Assembly (NCBI RefSeq): GCF_000972385.1
Contig: NZ_JXTE01000005.1
Location: 124,001 to 188,000 of the forward strand
DNA length: 64,000 nucleotides
Origin: Streptomyces sp. WM6386
GTDB taxonomy: Bacteria > Actinomycetota > Actinomycetes > Streptomycetales > Streptomycetaceae
Direction: 5' to 3'
Shown: positions 16,474 to 24,288 of the stretch, piece by piece
Numbering within the stretch: the first letter of the stretch is position 1
Layout of the letters: each line of letters starts with the position of its first letter
Made by a program: the position numbers and the translations under genes
Notes under the pieces: model-generated
Told to the model about the DNA's origin: nothing
Database searches by the model: none
What the model saw: the letters and a program-made list of their open reading frames with translations, nothing else

Positions 16474-17289
16474 GTGACCGCCCCTCTGCACACGGAACTG
16501 CTTCGGCTCGCCCAGGAGGCCGCCCACAAGGCCGGTGCCCTCCTGAGGGACGGCCGCCCGGCCGACCTGGCGGTGGCCGCCACCAAGTCGAGCCCCATCG
16601 ACGTGGTCACCGAGATGGACATCGCGGCGGAGAAACTGATCACCGACCTGATCGCCTCCCACCGCCCCGACGACGGCTTCCTCGGCGAGGAAGGCGCCTC
16701 CCGCGAGGGCACGAGCGGCATCCGCTGGGTGATCGACCCGCTCGACGGCACGGTCAACTACCTGTACGGACTGCCCACTTGGTCCGTCTCCATCGCGGCC
16801 GAGCAGGACGGCGAGACGGTCGTCGCAGTGGTGGCGGCCCCGATGCGCGGCGAGACGTACCACGCGGTGAAGGGCGAGGGCGCCTGGGCCACGGGCGCGT
16901 GGGACGGCGAACGCAGTCTGGCCTGCCGCCCGGCACCGCCCCTGGACCAGGCCCTGGTCTCGACGGGCTTCAACTACGTCCTGACGGTCCGGGCCCATCA
17001 GGCCGAGGTCGCCCAGAAGCTGATCCCGCTCCTCCGGGACATCCGCCGCAGCGGATCGGCGGCGGTGGACCTGTGCGACGTGGCCGCGGGCCGCCTCGAC
17101 GGCTACTACGAACGCGGCCTGAACGCCTGGGACCTCGCGGCGGGCGACCTGATCGCCCGGGAGGCGGGCGCCCTGACCGGTGGGCGCCCCGGAGAGCGCC
17201 CCGCACGCGATCTGGCGATCGCCGGCACCCCGGGCGTCTTCGAGCCCCTCCAGCGGCTTCTGGAGGACTTCGGGGCCTGGCACGACTGA
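16474..17289 (+). CDS. Inositol monophosphatase family phosphatase
   Basis: A 271-aa Mg2+-dependent phosphatase. It has the metal-binding signature WVIDPLDGTVNYLYG, an upstream FLGEEG (Glu ligand) and the C-terminal WDLAAGDLIAREAGA signature. Substrates in this family include inositol-1-phosphate, fructose-1,6-bisphosphate, histidinol-phosphate and PAP; the sequence alone does not choose. The GTG at 16474 has GAGGAA 5-10 nt upstream and follows ferrochelatase after 8 nt. Confidence 0.92.
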   Translation: MTAPLHTELLRLAQEAAHKAGALLRDGRPADLAVAATKSSPIDVVTEMDIAAEKLITDLIASHRPDDGFLGEEGASREGTSGIRWVIDPLDGTVNYLYGLPTWSVSIAAEQDGETVVAVVAAPMRGETYHAVKGEGAWATGAWDGERSLACRPAPPLDQALVSTGFNYVLTVRAHQAEVAQKLIPLLRDIRRSGSAAVDLCDVAAGRLDGYYERGLNAWDLAAGDLIAREAGALTGGRPGERPARDLAIAGTPGVFEPLQRLLEDFGAWHD

Positions 17290-17312
17290 CGGGACCGGCA
17301 GAACGCAAGCCA

Positions 17313-17345
17313 GTGGGCCCCGGTGCTGGATTCACCGGGGCCCAC
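17313..17345. terminator. Bidirectional terminator between inositol phosphatase and small protein gene
   Basis: A 13-bp perfect stem (17313-17325 with 17333-17345) and a 7-nt loop lie between convergent genes. Confidence 0.82.
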
Positions 17346-17370
17346 GGTCGTGCTCAAAGCCGATCAGACG

Positions 17371-17535
17371 CTATGCGCTGACCTCCACACCGTGCTCGGC
17401 GGCGAGGCGGCGCAGGTCTTCGAGCTCGCCCTGCTCCACCTCGACGAGGAAGTCGTCGCCCTCGTTTCGAGCCCGCGTCAGGTCGGTCTCGGTCGCCCTT
17501 ATGCGCTGCAGAAGTCCTGCGGTGAATGCGTCCAT
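17371..17535 (-). CDS. Small conserved helical protein (54 aa), unknown function
   Basis: MDAFTAGLLQRIRATETDL starts at the ATG at 17535, and the ORF ends in a TAG. The product is acidic and predicted helical (repeated E/D, R and L, e.g. EGDDFLVEVEQGELEDLRRL), with no membrane segment, consistent with a coiled-coil-like small protein. It lies immediately before the divergent cutRS genes, where I recall Streptomyces genomes carrying a similar small ORF. The coding call rests on codon use, position and a bidirectional hairpin just past its stop. No function can be proposed. Confidence 0.7.
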   Translation of the reverse strand: MDAFTAGLLQRIRATETDLTRARNEGDDFLVEVEQGELEDLRRLAAEHGVEVSA

Positions 17536-17973
17536 GCTGCGCCCCCTCGTCCTGGGTCGTGGGTCGGTGGCACGGGGGTGTGCCGTTCGGAAGGGGCGAT
17601 CACGCCTCCAGCAGATGCCCAGCGCTGCCCTGCTGGGCGGCGGCGGCGCCGGACACCCACGCCCGCTCTGCGGAAAGCGGATTGCGGTGTACCGCATGGT
17701 GCTGCGGCACATGCAGAGCGTGATCGCGGGGTGTAAAGCCGTCCTCCCCGCGCTCTCTTCCACGGAAACCTCAACCCGACGAGAAAATCTGGCATTCCCC
17801 GGCTTCACACCTGACCTTCACCCGGGCTCACACCTGGCCTTCAGACGGCCCTTCCCCGCCTTACAGCCGACTTATGGCCGAAAAGGGCAGGATGGAGGTC
17901 AACACACTCACCACGGCCCCTGCCCGCGCGCCGTAGAAGCGCTACGCGGGTGGACACAGGAAGGACAAGCGAC
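17536..17973. other. Intergenic region upstream of cutR
   Basis: 438 bases with no gene, separating the small minus-strand gene from cutR. It holds the repeat array at 17803-17869 (listed separately) and a GCCCAGC/GCTGGGC hairpin at about 17618-17638. Promoters in both directions are expected here; I cannot place a convincing -35/-10 pair. Confidence 0.6.
17803..17869 (+). promoter_or_regulatory. Six tandem ~11-bp repeats upstream of cutR (candidate response-regulator operator)
   Basis: Consecutive units read CTTCACACCTG, ACCTTCACCCG, GGCTCACACCTG, GCCTTCAGACG, GCCCTTCCCCG and CCTTACAGCCG. All share a CTTCA/CTCACA-like core at 11-12 bp spacing, one helical turn. OmpR/PhoB-type regulators, including CutR, bind such direct repeats. 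The array ends about 105 nt before the cutR start, suiting autoregulation. Confidence 0.5.
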
Positions 17974-18627
17974 GTGCGCGTACTCGTCGTCGAGGACGAG
18001 CAACTGCTCGCCGATGCGGTGGCCACCGGACTGCGCCGGGAGGCCATGGCCGTCGACGTCGTGTACGACGGCGCGGCCGCCCTGGAGCGCATCGGCGTCA
18101 ACGACTACGACGTGGTCGTCCTCGACCGTGACCTCCCGCTGGTGCACGGCGACGACGTCTGCCGCAAGATCGTCGAGCTCGGCATGCCCACGCGCGTGCT
18201 GATGCTCACGGCGTCCGGCGACGTCAGCGACCGTGTCGAGGGCCTGGAGATCGGCGCCGACGACTATCTGCCCAAGCCCTTCGCGTTCAGCGAGCTGACG
18301 GCACGCGTGCGTGCCCTCGGCCGCCGCACCAGCATGCCGCTGCCGCCCGTCCTGGAGCGCGCCGGCATCAAGCTCGACCCGAACCGCCGCGAGGTCTTCC
18401 GGGACGGCAAGGAGGTGCAGCTCGCGCCCAAGGAGTTCGCCGTCCTGGAGGTGCTGATGCGCTCCGAGGGCGCGGTCGTCTCCGCGGAGCAGCTCCTGGA
18501 GAAGGCCTGGGACGAGAACACCGACCCGTTCACCAACGTCGTCCGGGTCACCGTCATGACCCTGCGCCGCAAGCTGGGCGAGCCGCCCGTCATCGTCACC
18601 GTGCCCGGCTCCGGCTACCGGATCTGA
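17974..18627 (+). CDS. cutR: Response regulator CutR (OmpR family)
   Basis: A 217-aa two-domain regulator. The receiver domain (1-115) has VVEDE acidic residues, phospho-acceptor Asp51 in VVVLDRDLP, the Thr switch in MLTASG and Lys in LPKPF. The winged-helix DNA-binding domain (about 125-217) has LAPKEFAVLEVLMR and ends VTVPGSGYRI. The GTG at 17974 has AAGGA 8 nt upstream. It precedes its sensor kinase by 6 nt. In Streptomyces CutRS was first tied to copper and antibiotic production and later to secretion/envelope stress. The repeat array upstream suggests autoregulation. Confidence 0.93.
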   Translation: MRVLVVEDEQLLADAVATGLRREAMAVDVVYDGAAALERIGVNDYDVVVLDRDLPLVHGDDVCRKIVELGMPTRVLMLTASGDVSDRVEGLEIGADDYLPKPFAFSELTARVRALGRRTSMPLPPVLERAGIKLDPNRREVFRDGKEVQLAPKEFAVLEVLMRSEGAVVSAEQLLEKAWDENTDPFTNVVRVTVMTLRRKLGEPPVIVTVPGSGYRI

Positions 18628-18633
18628 TCCGCC

Positions 18634-19872
18634 ATGGCCGCCGCACCCGCGCCTCCCGGGGCGCCTCCGAAGCCCACCTGGGACCCGCGGCGGGTCGAGC
18701 CGCCGTTCCCCTGGCTGCGCCCGACCATCCGCATACGGCTCACGCTGCTGTACGGCGGCATGTTCCTGATCGCCGGCATCCTGCTGCTGTCGATCATCTA
18801 CCTGCTGGCCGCGAACGCGCTGAACGTCGGCAGCGACCTGCCCTTCAAGGTCGTCACCGGCACGGTGTCCAGCGAGAACTGCAACATCGTGTCCACCCAG
18901 CTGCCGGCGTCCGAGCTCAACCACGCTCTCAACGAGTGTGTGAACGAGCAGCGCCAGCACGCCCTCGACAACCTCCTCAGCCGCTCTCTCCTCGCCCTTC
19001 TCGGCCTCGCGATCATCGCCTTCGCGTTCGGTTACGCCATGGCCGGCCGGGTCCTGTCGCCGCTGGGCCGGATCACCCGGACCGCACGCGCGGTGGCCGG
19101 CTCGGACCTGGCCCGGCGGATCGAGCTGGACGGCCCGGACGACGAGCTGAAGGAGCTGGCCGACACCTTCGACGACATGCTGGAGCGCCTGGAGCGGGCC
19201 TTCACGGCCCAGCAGAGGTTCGTCGGCAACGCCTCGCACGAGCTGAGAACACCCCTCGCGATCAACCGCACGCTGCTCGAGGTGCATCTCTCCGACCCGG
19301 GCGCGCCGGTGGAACTCCAGCAGCTCGGCAAGACGCTGCTGGCCACCAACGAGCGCAGTGAGCAGCTCGTGGAGGGCCTGCTGCTGCTCGCCCGCAGCGA
19401 CAACCAGATCGTCGAACGCAAGCCCGTGGACCTCGCCGAGGTCGCCGAGCAGGCCGTCGACCAGGTGCACGCGGAGGCCGCGGCCAAGGGCGTCGTGATC
19501 CGTGGCGAGCGGCAGTCCGCGGTCGTCCAGGGCAACGGCGTGCTGCTGGAGCGGATCGCGCTGAACCTCGTTCAGAACGCCGTGCGGTACAACGTGCAGG
19601 AGGACGGATGGGTCGAGGTCACCACCGAGGTCCTGCACGGCCAGGCGGTTCTGGTCGTGTCGAACACGGGCCCGGTCGTTCCGGCGTACGAGATCGACAA
19701 CCTCTTCGAGCCGTTCAAGCGGCTCCGGGGCGCCGATCGGACCGGCAGCGACAAGGGTGTCGGTCTCGGTCTGTCCATCGTCCGCTCGGTTGCCCGGGCG
19801 CACGGCGGGCACATCTACGCACAACCGCGAGAGGGGGGAGGCCTCGTGATGCGGGTCACCCTGCCGATCTGA
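18634..19872 (+). CDS. cutS: Sensor histidine kinase CutS
   Basis: A 412-aa membrane kinase. A Pro-rich cytoplasmic N-terminus is followed by TM1 (about 36-60), an extracytoplasmic loop of about 55 residues with exactly two cysteines (Cys83 and Cys102), TM2 (about 117-137), HAMP (about 138-190), and HisKA with NASHELRTPLAINRT (His202). The HATPase has NLVQNAVRYN, FEPFKRL and GVGLGLSIVRS. The paired loop cysteines could sense redox or disulfide state. It pairs with CutR just upstream and probably shares its transcript. Confidence 0.93.
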   Translation: MAAAPAPPGAPPKPTWDPRRVEPPFPWLRPTIRIRLTLLYGGMFLIAGILLLSIIYLLAANALNVGSDLPFKVVTGTVSSENCNIVSTQLPASELNHALNECVNEQRQHALDNLLSRSLLALLGLAIIAFAFGYAMAGRVLSPLGRITRTARAVAGSDLARRIELDGPDDELKELADTFDDMLERLERAFTAQQRFVGNASHELRTPLAINRTLLEVHLSDPGAPVELQQLGKTLLATNERSEQLVEGLLLLARSDNQIVERKPVDLAEVAEQAVDQVHAEAAAKGVVIRGERQSAVVQGNGVLLERIALNLVQNAVRYNVQEDGWVEVTTEVLHGQAVLVVSNTGPVVPAYEIDNLFEPFKRLRGADRTGSDKGVGLGLSIVRSVARAHGGHIYAQPREGGGLVMRVTLPI

Positions 19873-20265
19873 GATCATGTCGCCGACACACGGGGATGTT
19901 CGCTTTGCGCGGAATTTTCTGGGCACTCGTCGAGCCACCCCGTGTGTGATCGATCACAAGGGCGAATTTCCGGCCATCTACTGTCAGTGATCAGGAATGC
20001 TGTCGGAAAGCCGGGAAAGTCCGGGTTTTCGAGGGGCTTGATCACGGGAAGTACACGGTGAGACGCCTTTGAAGTGCGGCATTCGGACCGTGTACGGTCC
20101 CCATCGCCATCCCAGCCGATCACTCATGAGGAGTCCGGTTGGGTGTCGATTGAGTAACAGACCTTGATGTGAGGCAAAATCTCCGCCTCGGGTCGGGCAC
20201 AAGTCCGGCCTCTCACGCGTTACGTGCGCTGGAGACACCGCAGACACCCAGAGGGGGAGAGCGAC
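19873..20265. other. Intergenic region with a perfect 14-bp palindrome
   Basis: 393 bases without a gene between cutS and the DUF4193 gene. The stretch is less G+C-rich than its surroundings and should hold the DUF4193 promoter. TGTGATCGATCACA at 19945-19958 is a perfect palindrome resembling a Crp/Fnr-type site (TGTGA...TCACA, but with a 4-bp spacer instead of 6). Confidence 0.5.
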
Positions 20266-20562
20266 ATGGCAACGGATTACGACACCCCACGCAAGACCGA
20301 CGACGACGTCGACTCGGACAGTCTTGAAGAACTGAAGGCCAGGAGGAACGACAAGTCGACCTCCGCAGTGGATGTCGACGAGTTCGAGGCCGCCGAAGGC
20401 CTGGAGCTGCCCGGAGCGGACCTCTCGAACGAAGAGCTGGCCGTCCGGGTTCTGCCCAAGCAGCAGGACGAGTTCACTTGCATGAGCTGCTTCCTGGTGC
20501 ACCACCGCAGCCAGCTGGCACGAGAGAAGAACGGTCAGCCGATCTGCCGCGACTGCGACTGA
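20266..20562 (+). CDS. DUF4193 zinc-ribbon protein
   Basis: A 98-aa acidic protein of the actinobacterial DUF4193 family. The first two thirds are charged and probably disordered. The C-terminus has a zinc-ribbon pattern, TCMSCFLVHHRSQL then ICRDCD (C-x2-C ... C-x2-C). The ATG at 20266 has GGGGGAGA upstream; an in-frame ATG at 20224 would add 14 unlikely residues. Single-copy and widespread in actinobacteria, with no established function that I know of; zinc-ribbon proteins of this kind may touch RNA polymerase or DNA. Confidence 0.9.
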   Translation: MATDYDTPRKTDDDVDSDSLEELKARRNDKSTSAVDVDEFEAAEGLELPGADLSNEELAVRVLPKQQDEFTCMSCFLVHHRSQLAREKNGQPICRDCD

Positions 20563-20575
20563 GGGCGGGTCGGCC

Positions 20576-21511
20576 GTGACTGGCTCGACCCCTCCTTGGA
20601 AGCGCCGCTCCCCCCTGCCGGGAGCGGACCAAGGGCCGTCCGACGGCCCTCACGGTGCGCGTGACGACGAGCGGGGCTCATCAGGTACGGGAGCCTCGCT
20701 CGAACCCGCGGCCGGCCGGGGTGACTTCCCGGCGCCCGCGGACCATCCCGCGCCCGTCGCCAGGCGACGGGTCGCGGTGATGCGCGACAAGGTCGGGGAA
20801 GGCGTCCGTAAAAGCGGTAGCCGCGCCAGGGCGGGCTTGGCGTACCTCGCCGACCGGATCATCGACAATGCCCCGCGGATCCCCGTACGCGACCTCCAGG
20901 CGCTCCGCAGGCAGTTCCCCGGCTTCGGGCCCGAGCAGCTCGCCGACAAGCTCGTGGTGGGCGCAGCGAACGCATCCTCGACCGTCGGAGCCGGGGTCGG
21001 CGCGGCGGCGATGCTGCCTGTCCCGCCGGCCATGCCGACGGAACTGGCCGCGGAGATCACAGGGGTCGCGGCGATCGAGCTGAAGCTGATCGCCGAGCTC
21101 CACGAGGTCTACGGCGTGCGGCCGCCGGGCGGTCTCAAGGACCGCAGCACCGCGTATCTGAACTCCTGGTCGGGGGAGCGCGGCATCGACGTGACCAAAC
21201 CGTCGACGATCAACTCCGCCCTCGGCGGCCCGATGAAAGCTCAGCTGCGGCAGCAGATCATGAAGCGCATGGTCCGGAACCTGCCGAACCTGATGCCGTT
21301 CATGGTCGGCGCGGCCGTGGGCGCGGTCATGAACCGCAGAGACACCAAGAAGCTCGCGGCACGCATCCGCGCGGACCTGCGCAAGATCCAGGTGCCCTGG
21401 GAGGCACTCGACGCGCTCCCGCCGCTGGAGGCGCCGGCGCATCCCCTGGAGATCGGGGACATCGCGAAGGAACTGGGGCGGGGACACGGCGAGGGCCGCG
21501 GGACCCGGTAA
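20576..21511 (+). CDS. EcsC-like conserved protein
   Basis: A 311-aa protein with a GTG start 13 nt after the DUF4193 gene, probably in one operon. The first ~60 residues are Pro/Gly/Asp-rich and unstructured. The core (about 80-290) has a glycine-rich hydrophobic segment (VGAGVGAAAMLPVPPAMPTE), an ITGVAAIELKLIAELHEVYG helix and a second hydrophobic segment FMVGAAVGAVMNRR. These resemble EcsC-family proteins, which are membrane-associated and of unclear role. The family match is by eye only. Confidence 0.7.
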   Translation: MTGSTPPWKRRSPLPGADQGPSDGPHGARDDERGSSGTGASLEPAAGRGDFPAPADHPAPVARRRVAVMRDKVGEGVRKSGSRARAGLAYLADRIIDNAPRIPVRDLQALRRQFPGFGPEQLADKLVVGAANASSTVGAGVGAAAMLPVPPAMPTELAAEITGVAAIELKLIAELHEVYGVRPPGGLKDRSTAYLNSWSGERGIDVTKPSTINSALGGPMKAQLRQQIMKRMVRNLPNLMPFMVGAAVGAVMNRRDTKKLAARIRADLRKIQVPWEALDALPPLEAPAHPLEIGDIAKELGRGHGEGRGTR

Positions 21512-21577
21512 GAGTTCCGTGAGATTCGGGCCTGTGAGTAAGCGGGTCCGCGCGGAGTGAAACCTCGCGCGAACGTT

Positions 21578-22039
21578 CTAGGCGGCGTCCCGCGCCTGCT
21601 TGATCGCCTCCGCCAGCCGCTCCGGCTCCCGCGTCGACAGATACAGATACGGCGTCGGGTCCTCGGGGTCCGTGACCTCCACGCGCAGCGCCGTCGGGAT
21701 GTAGGCGCGCAGCAGCAGGAAGGCGCGGGTGTCGGCCTTGTACGTGCGCCAGGCGCGCGCCTCCTCCGCGTCCAGTACCTCCGCCGCACCAAGCGCCGTG
21801 ACCGGGATCTTCGCCTCGCCGGCGATCAGTGAGCCAGCCGCCACACGGATGCGGAGCGAGCCGTACGAGCTGGCGGTGACGGCCGCGACCGCGGTGCCGC
21901 CGACCAGGCCGCCGAGCAGCGGCAGCGTGCCGAACGGCAGCAGGATCAGAGCGAAGGAGACCCCCACCAGGAACGAGATGAGCCACCACGAGCGGGGGGC
22001 GGTGAGGCGTTCTTCGTAGGGGGCGACGGAAAGCTGCAT
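21578..22039 (-). CDS. DUF3093 membrane protein
   Basis: A 153-aa protein starting MQLSVAPYEERLTAPRSWW, the typical DUF3093 N-terminus. Two close transmembrane segments span about 22-65 (LISFLVGVSFALILLP, LLGGLVGGTAVAAVTAS). A soluble domain with a C-terminal YLYLSTREPERLAEAIKQA motif follows. The family is actinobacterial and uncharacterised. The ATG at 22039 is chosen for the conserved start. It is divergent from the thioesterase-dut operon and convergent with the EcsC-like gene. Confidence 0.9.
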   Translation of the reverse strand: MQLSVAPYEERLTAPRSWWLISFLVGVSFALILLPFGTLPLLGGLVGGTAVAAVTASSYGSLRIRVAAGSLIAGEAKIPVTALGAAEVLDAEEARAWRTYKADTRAFLLLRAYIPTALRVEVTDPEDPTPYLYLSTREPERLAEAIKQARDAA

Positions 22040-22152
22040 GAAGCCAAGCTTGGCACGGTGTGAGAACCAGGCCGCTATCAGGGGGAGCCGGCGCGAAGCG
22101 CTGTCAGGCAGGGTGGCGGTGGGAGACGGGCGGGCGGGTAAGGTCTGCGGCT

Positions 22153-22737
22153 GTGAGTGGTAGTTCCGCAGCTCTTCAGCCTCCCGCCGACGCCGTGCAG
22201 CCGGTGCGTCACCCCGACGCGCCCGCACCCGGCGAGCTCCTCGGTGCGCACTATGGCCAGTGCTTCGGCTGCGGCGGCGAGCAGGCCCACGGACTGCACC
22301 TGGAGGCCCGGGCCGGCGAAGGGGTCTCGGTCACCGCCGAGTTCACTGTGCGGCCCGCCCACCAGGGCGCACCGGGCCTCGCGCACGGCGGCGTGCTCGC
22401 GACCGCCCTCGACGAGACCCTCGGCTCGCTGAACTGGCTGCTGCGGACGATCGCGGTGACCGGACGGCTGGAGACCGACTTCGCGCGGCCCGTCCCGGTG
22501 GACACGGTGCTGTATCTGGAGGCCGAGGTGACGGCCGTCGCGGGACGGAAGATCTACTCGACCGCCACCGGACGGATCGGCGGCCCCGACGGGCCCGTCG
22601 CGGTCCGTGCCGAGGCGCTCTTCATCGAGGTGAAGGTCGACCACTTCATCGACAACGGCCGCCCGGAGGAGATCCGGGCCGCCATGGACGACCCGGACCA
22701 GGTCCGGCGTGCCCGTGCCTTCGAGGTGAACCCGTGA
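22153..22737 (+). CDS. PaaI/hotdog-fold thioesterase family protein
   Basis: A 194-aa protein with a ~45-aa Pro-rich N-terminus followed by a single hotdog fold. CFGCGGEQAHGLHL and LAHGGVLATALDETLG (helix with the catalytic-type Asp) are typical of PaaI-like acyl-CoA thioesterases of the THEM4-like subgroup, which begin with a CFGCG motif. The GTG at 22153 is the best start, with AAGG about 10 nt upstream. Its stop overlaps the dut start (GTGA at 22734-22737). Acyl-CoA substrate unknown. Confidence 0.87.
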   Translation: MSGSSAALQPPADAVQPVRHPDAPAPGELLGAHYGQCFGCGGEQAHGLHLEARAGEGVSVTAEFTVRPAHQGAPGLAHGGVLATALDETLGSLNWLLRTIAVTGRLETDFARPVPVDTVLYLEAEVTAVAGRKIYSTATGRIGGPDGPVAVRAEALFIEVKVDHFIDNGRPEEIRAAMDDPDQVRRARAFEVNP

Positions 22738-23285
22738 GCCGTGAACCCCTGAGCGTGCTGATCCGGCGCGTCGACCCCGACGTACCGCTTCCGTCGTACG
22801 CGCACCCCGGCGACGCGGGAGCCGATCTGCGCACCACCGAGAGCCGTGAACTGAAGCCGGGCGAGCGGGCCGTGCTGCCCACCGGGGTGTCTGTCGCGCT
22901 CCCGGAGGGGTACGCGGCCTTCGTGCACCCCCGATCCGGTCTCGCCGCCCGCTGCGGTGTCGCTCTCGTGAATGCCCCAGGGACGGTTGATGCCGGGTAC
23001 CGTGGGGAGATCAAGGTGATCGTGGTGAATCTCGACCCGCGCGAGGTGGTGCGGTTCGAGCGCTTCGACCGGATCGCCCAACTGGTCGTCCAGCAGGTCG
23101 AACGGGTCCGCTTCCAGGAGGTCGCGGTACTTCCCGACTCGGCGCGGGCCGAAGGGGGCTTCGGGTCCACCGGAGGCCATGCCGCGGTGGCCGGGGCAAG
23201 CAGCACAAGCGATCAGGCCGCCGACGGCGGCACAACGGGTGGGAATCGATACGCTTCGGTCGTATCCGACCGGGAAGGACAGTGA
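22734..23285 (+). CDS. dut: dUTP diphosphatase (dUTPase)
   Basis: A 183-aa trimeric dUTPase that converts dUTP to dUMP and PPi, keeping uracil out of DNA and feeding dTMP synthesis. All five motifs are present: HPGDAGADL, HPRSGLAAR, NAPGTVDAGYRGEIKV, RIAQLVVQ and the C-terminal P-loop-like RAEGGFGSTG. A tail of about 35 residues beyond motif V is longer than in E. coli dUTPase. The GTG start overlaps the thioesterase stop by 4 nt. Confidence 0.96.
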   Translation: MSREPLSVLIRRVDPDVPLPSYAHPGDAGADLRTTESRELKPGERAVLPTGVSVALPEGYAAFVHPRSGLAARCGVALVNAPGTVDAGYRGEIKVIVVNLDPREVVRFERFDRIAQLVVQQVERVRFQEVAVLPDSARAEGGFGSTGGHAAVAGASSTSDQAADGGTTGGNRYASVVSDREGQ

Positions 23286-23286
23286 C

Positions 23287-24054
23287 GTGTTCGGACGTCG
23301 CAACAAGAAGGGTGCCGCCGAGGACGCGGCCGGCGAGGCCGAGCAGGTCGTCGACAGCGTCGACACTGAGGCGGACGACGAGGACGGCGCGCGTGAGCGC
23401 GTGAGGCTCGAGCCCGAGCCGCGGCCCGACGGGCCCTGGGACGACACCGAGGTGCGCGAGCCCGGCGAGGGCCGCGTGGACCTGGGCGGTCTCTTCGTGC
23501 CCGGCGTCGACGGCATGGAGCTGCGGGTCGAGGTCGCGGGTGACGCGATCGTCGCGGCGACCGTCGTGCTGCGCGACAGCGCCGTCCAGCTGCAGGCCTT
23601 CGCCGCTCCCAAGCGCGAGGGCATCTGGGGCGAGGTGCGCGAGGAGATCGCCACCGGCATCACCCAGCAGGGCGGCATCGTCGACGAGGTCGAGGGTCCG
23701 CTGGGCTGGGAGCTGCGGGCCCAGGTGCCGGTGCAGCTGCCGGACGGCACGGGTGGTTTCCAGGTCGTGCGGTTCGTCGGTGTGGACGGTCCGCGCTGGT
23801 TCCTGCGCGGTGTGATCTCGGGCCAGGGTGCGGTGCAGCCGCAGGCCGCGGGTCTTCTCGAGCAGATCTTCCGGGACACGGTCGTGGTCCGCGGCGAGGG
23901 CCCGATGGCCCCTCGCGACCCGATCGTCCTCAAGCTGCCGAACGACGCGCAGATGGTCCCCGAGGGCGTCCAGCAGCAGGAACAGGAGGGCTCCCGCTTC
24001 TCCGGCGGCATGGGCCAGCTCCAGCGCGGCCCGGAGATCACCGAGGTCCGCTAG
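23287..24054 (+). CDS. DUF3710 domain protein
   Basis: A 255-aa soluble protein starting VFGRRNKKG. It has an acidic low-complexity N-terminus (about 10-70) and a conserved DUF3710 core with WELRAQVPVQLPDG, VDGPRWFLRGVISG and EQIFRDTVVVRG. The family is found next to dut in actinobacteria and has no known function. The GTG at 23287 follows the dut stop by one base. A strong terminator follows at 24142. Confidence 0.9.
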   Translation: MFGRRNKKGAAEDAAGEAEQVVDSVDTEADDEDGARERVRLEPEPRPDGPWDDTEVREPGEGRVDLGGLFVPGVDGMELRVEVAGDAIVAATVVLRDSAVQLQAFAAPKREGIWGEVREEIATGITQQGGIVDEVEGPLGWELRAQVPVQLPDGTGGFQVVRFVGVDGPRWFLRGVISGQGAVQPQAAGLLEQIFRDTVVVRGEGPMAPRDPIVLKLPNDAQMVPEGVQQQEQEGSRFSGGMGQLQRGPEITEVR

Positions 24055-24141
24055 GCGCTTCGCGGGAGCCGCGAGGGCGGTCAGTCGCCTGCGGGTCCGT
24101 CGTGGCTTGTCGCGCAGTTCCCCGCGCCCCTTTGGGGCGCT

Positions 24142-24177
24142 ACAAGGGCCGCATCCCATTGAGGATGCGGCCCTTGT
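24142..24177 (+). terminator. Terminator after the dut-DUF3710 operon
   Basis: A 15-bp perfect inverted repeat (24142-24156 with 24163-24177) around a 6-nt loop, about 90 nt after the DUF3710 stop. Confidence 0.85.
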
Positions 24178-24288
24178 GCATGCGCGCAGTCTTGACGGCG
24201 CATTGGTCTGTACCTACCGTCTCCGGCCAACGCGTCTGTTCATAAAGGCGCTTCACGTTCATATACGAGAACGGAAGGCCTCCCACGT

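Noticed and set aside
17618..17638. GCCCAGC/GCTGGGC hairpin as a terminator
   Set aside because: Only 7 bp, not after a gene end on either strand; probably chance in GC-rich DNA.
24055..24288. Possible small gene between DUF3710 and the alginate-lyase-like gene
   Set aside because: Only a GC-rich spacer, the terminator at 24142-24177 and promoter space; no ORF with an RBS.
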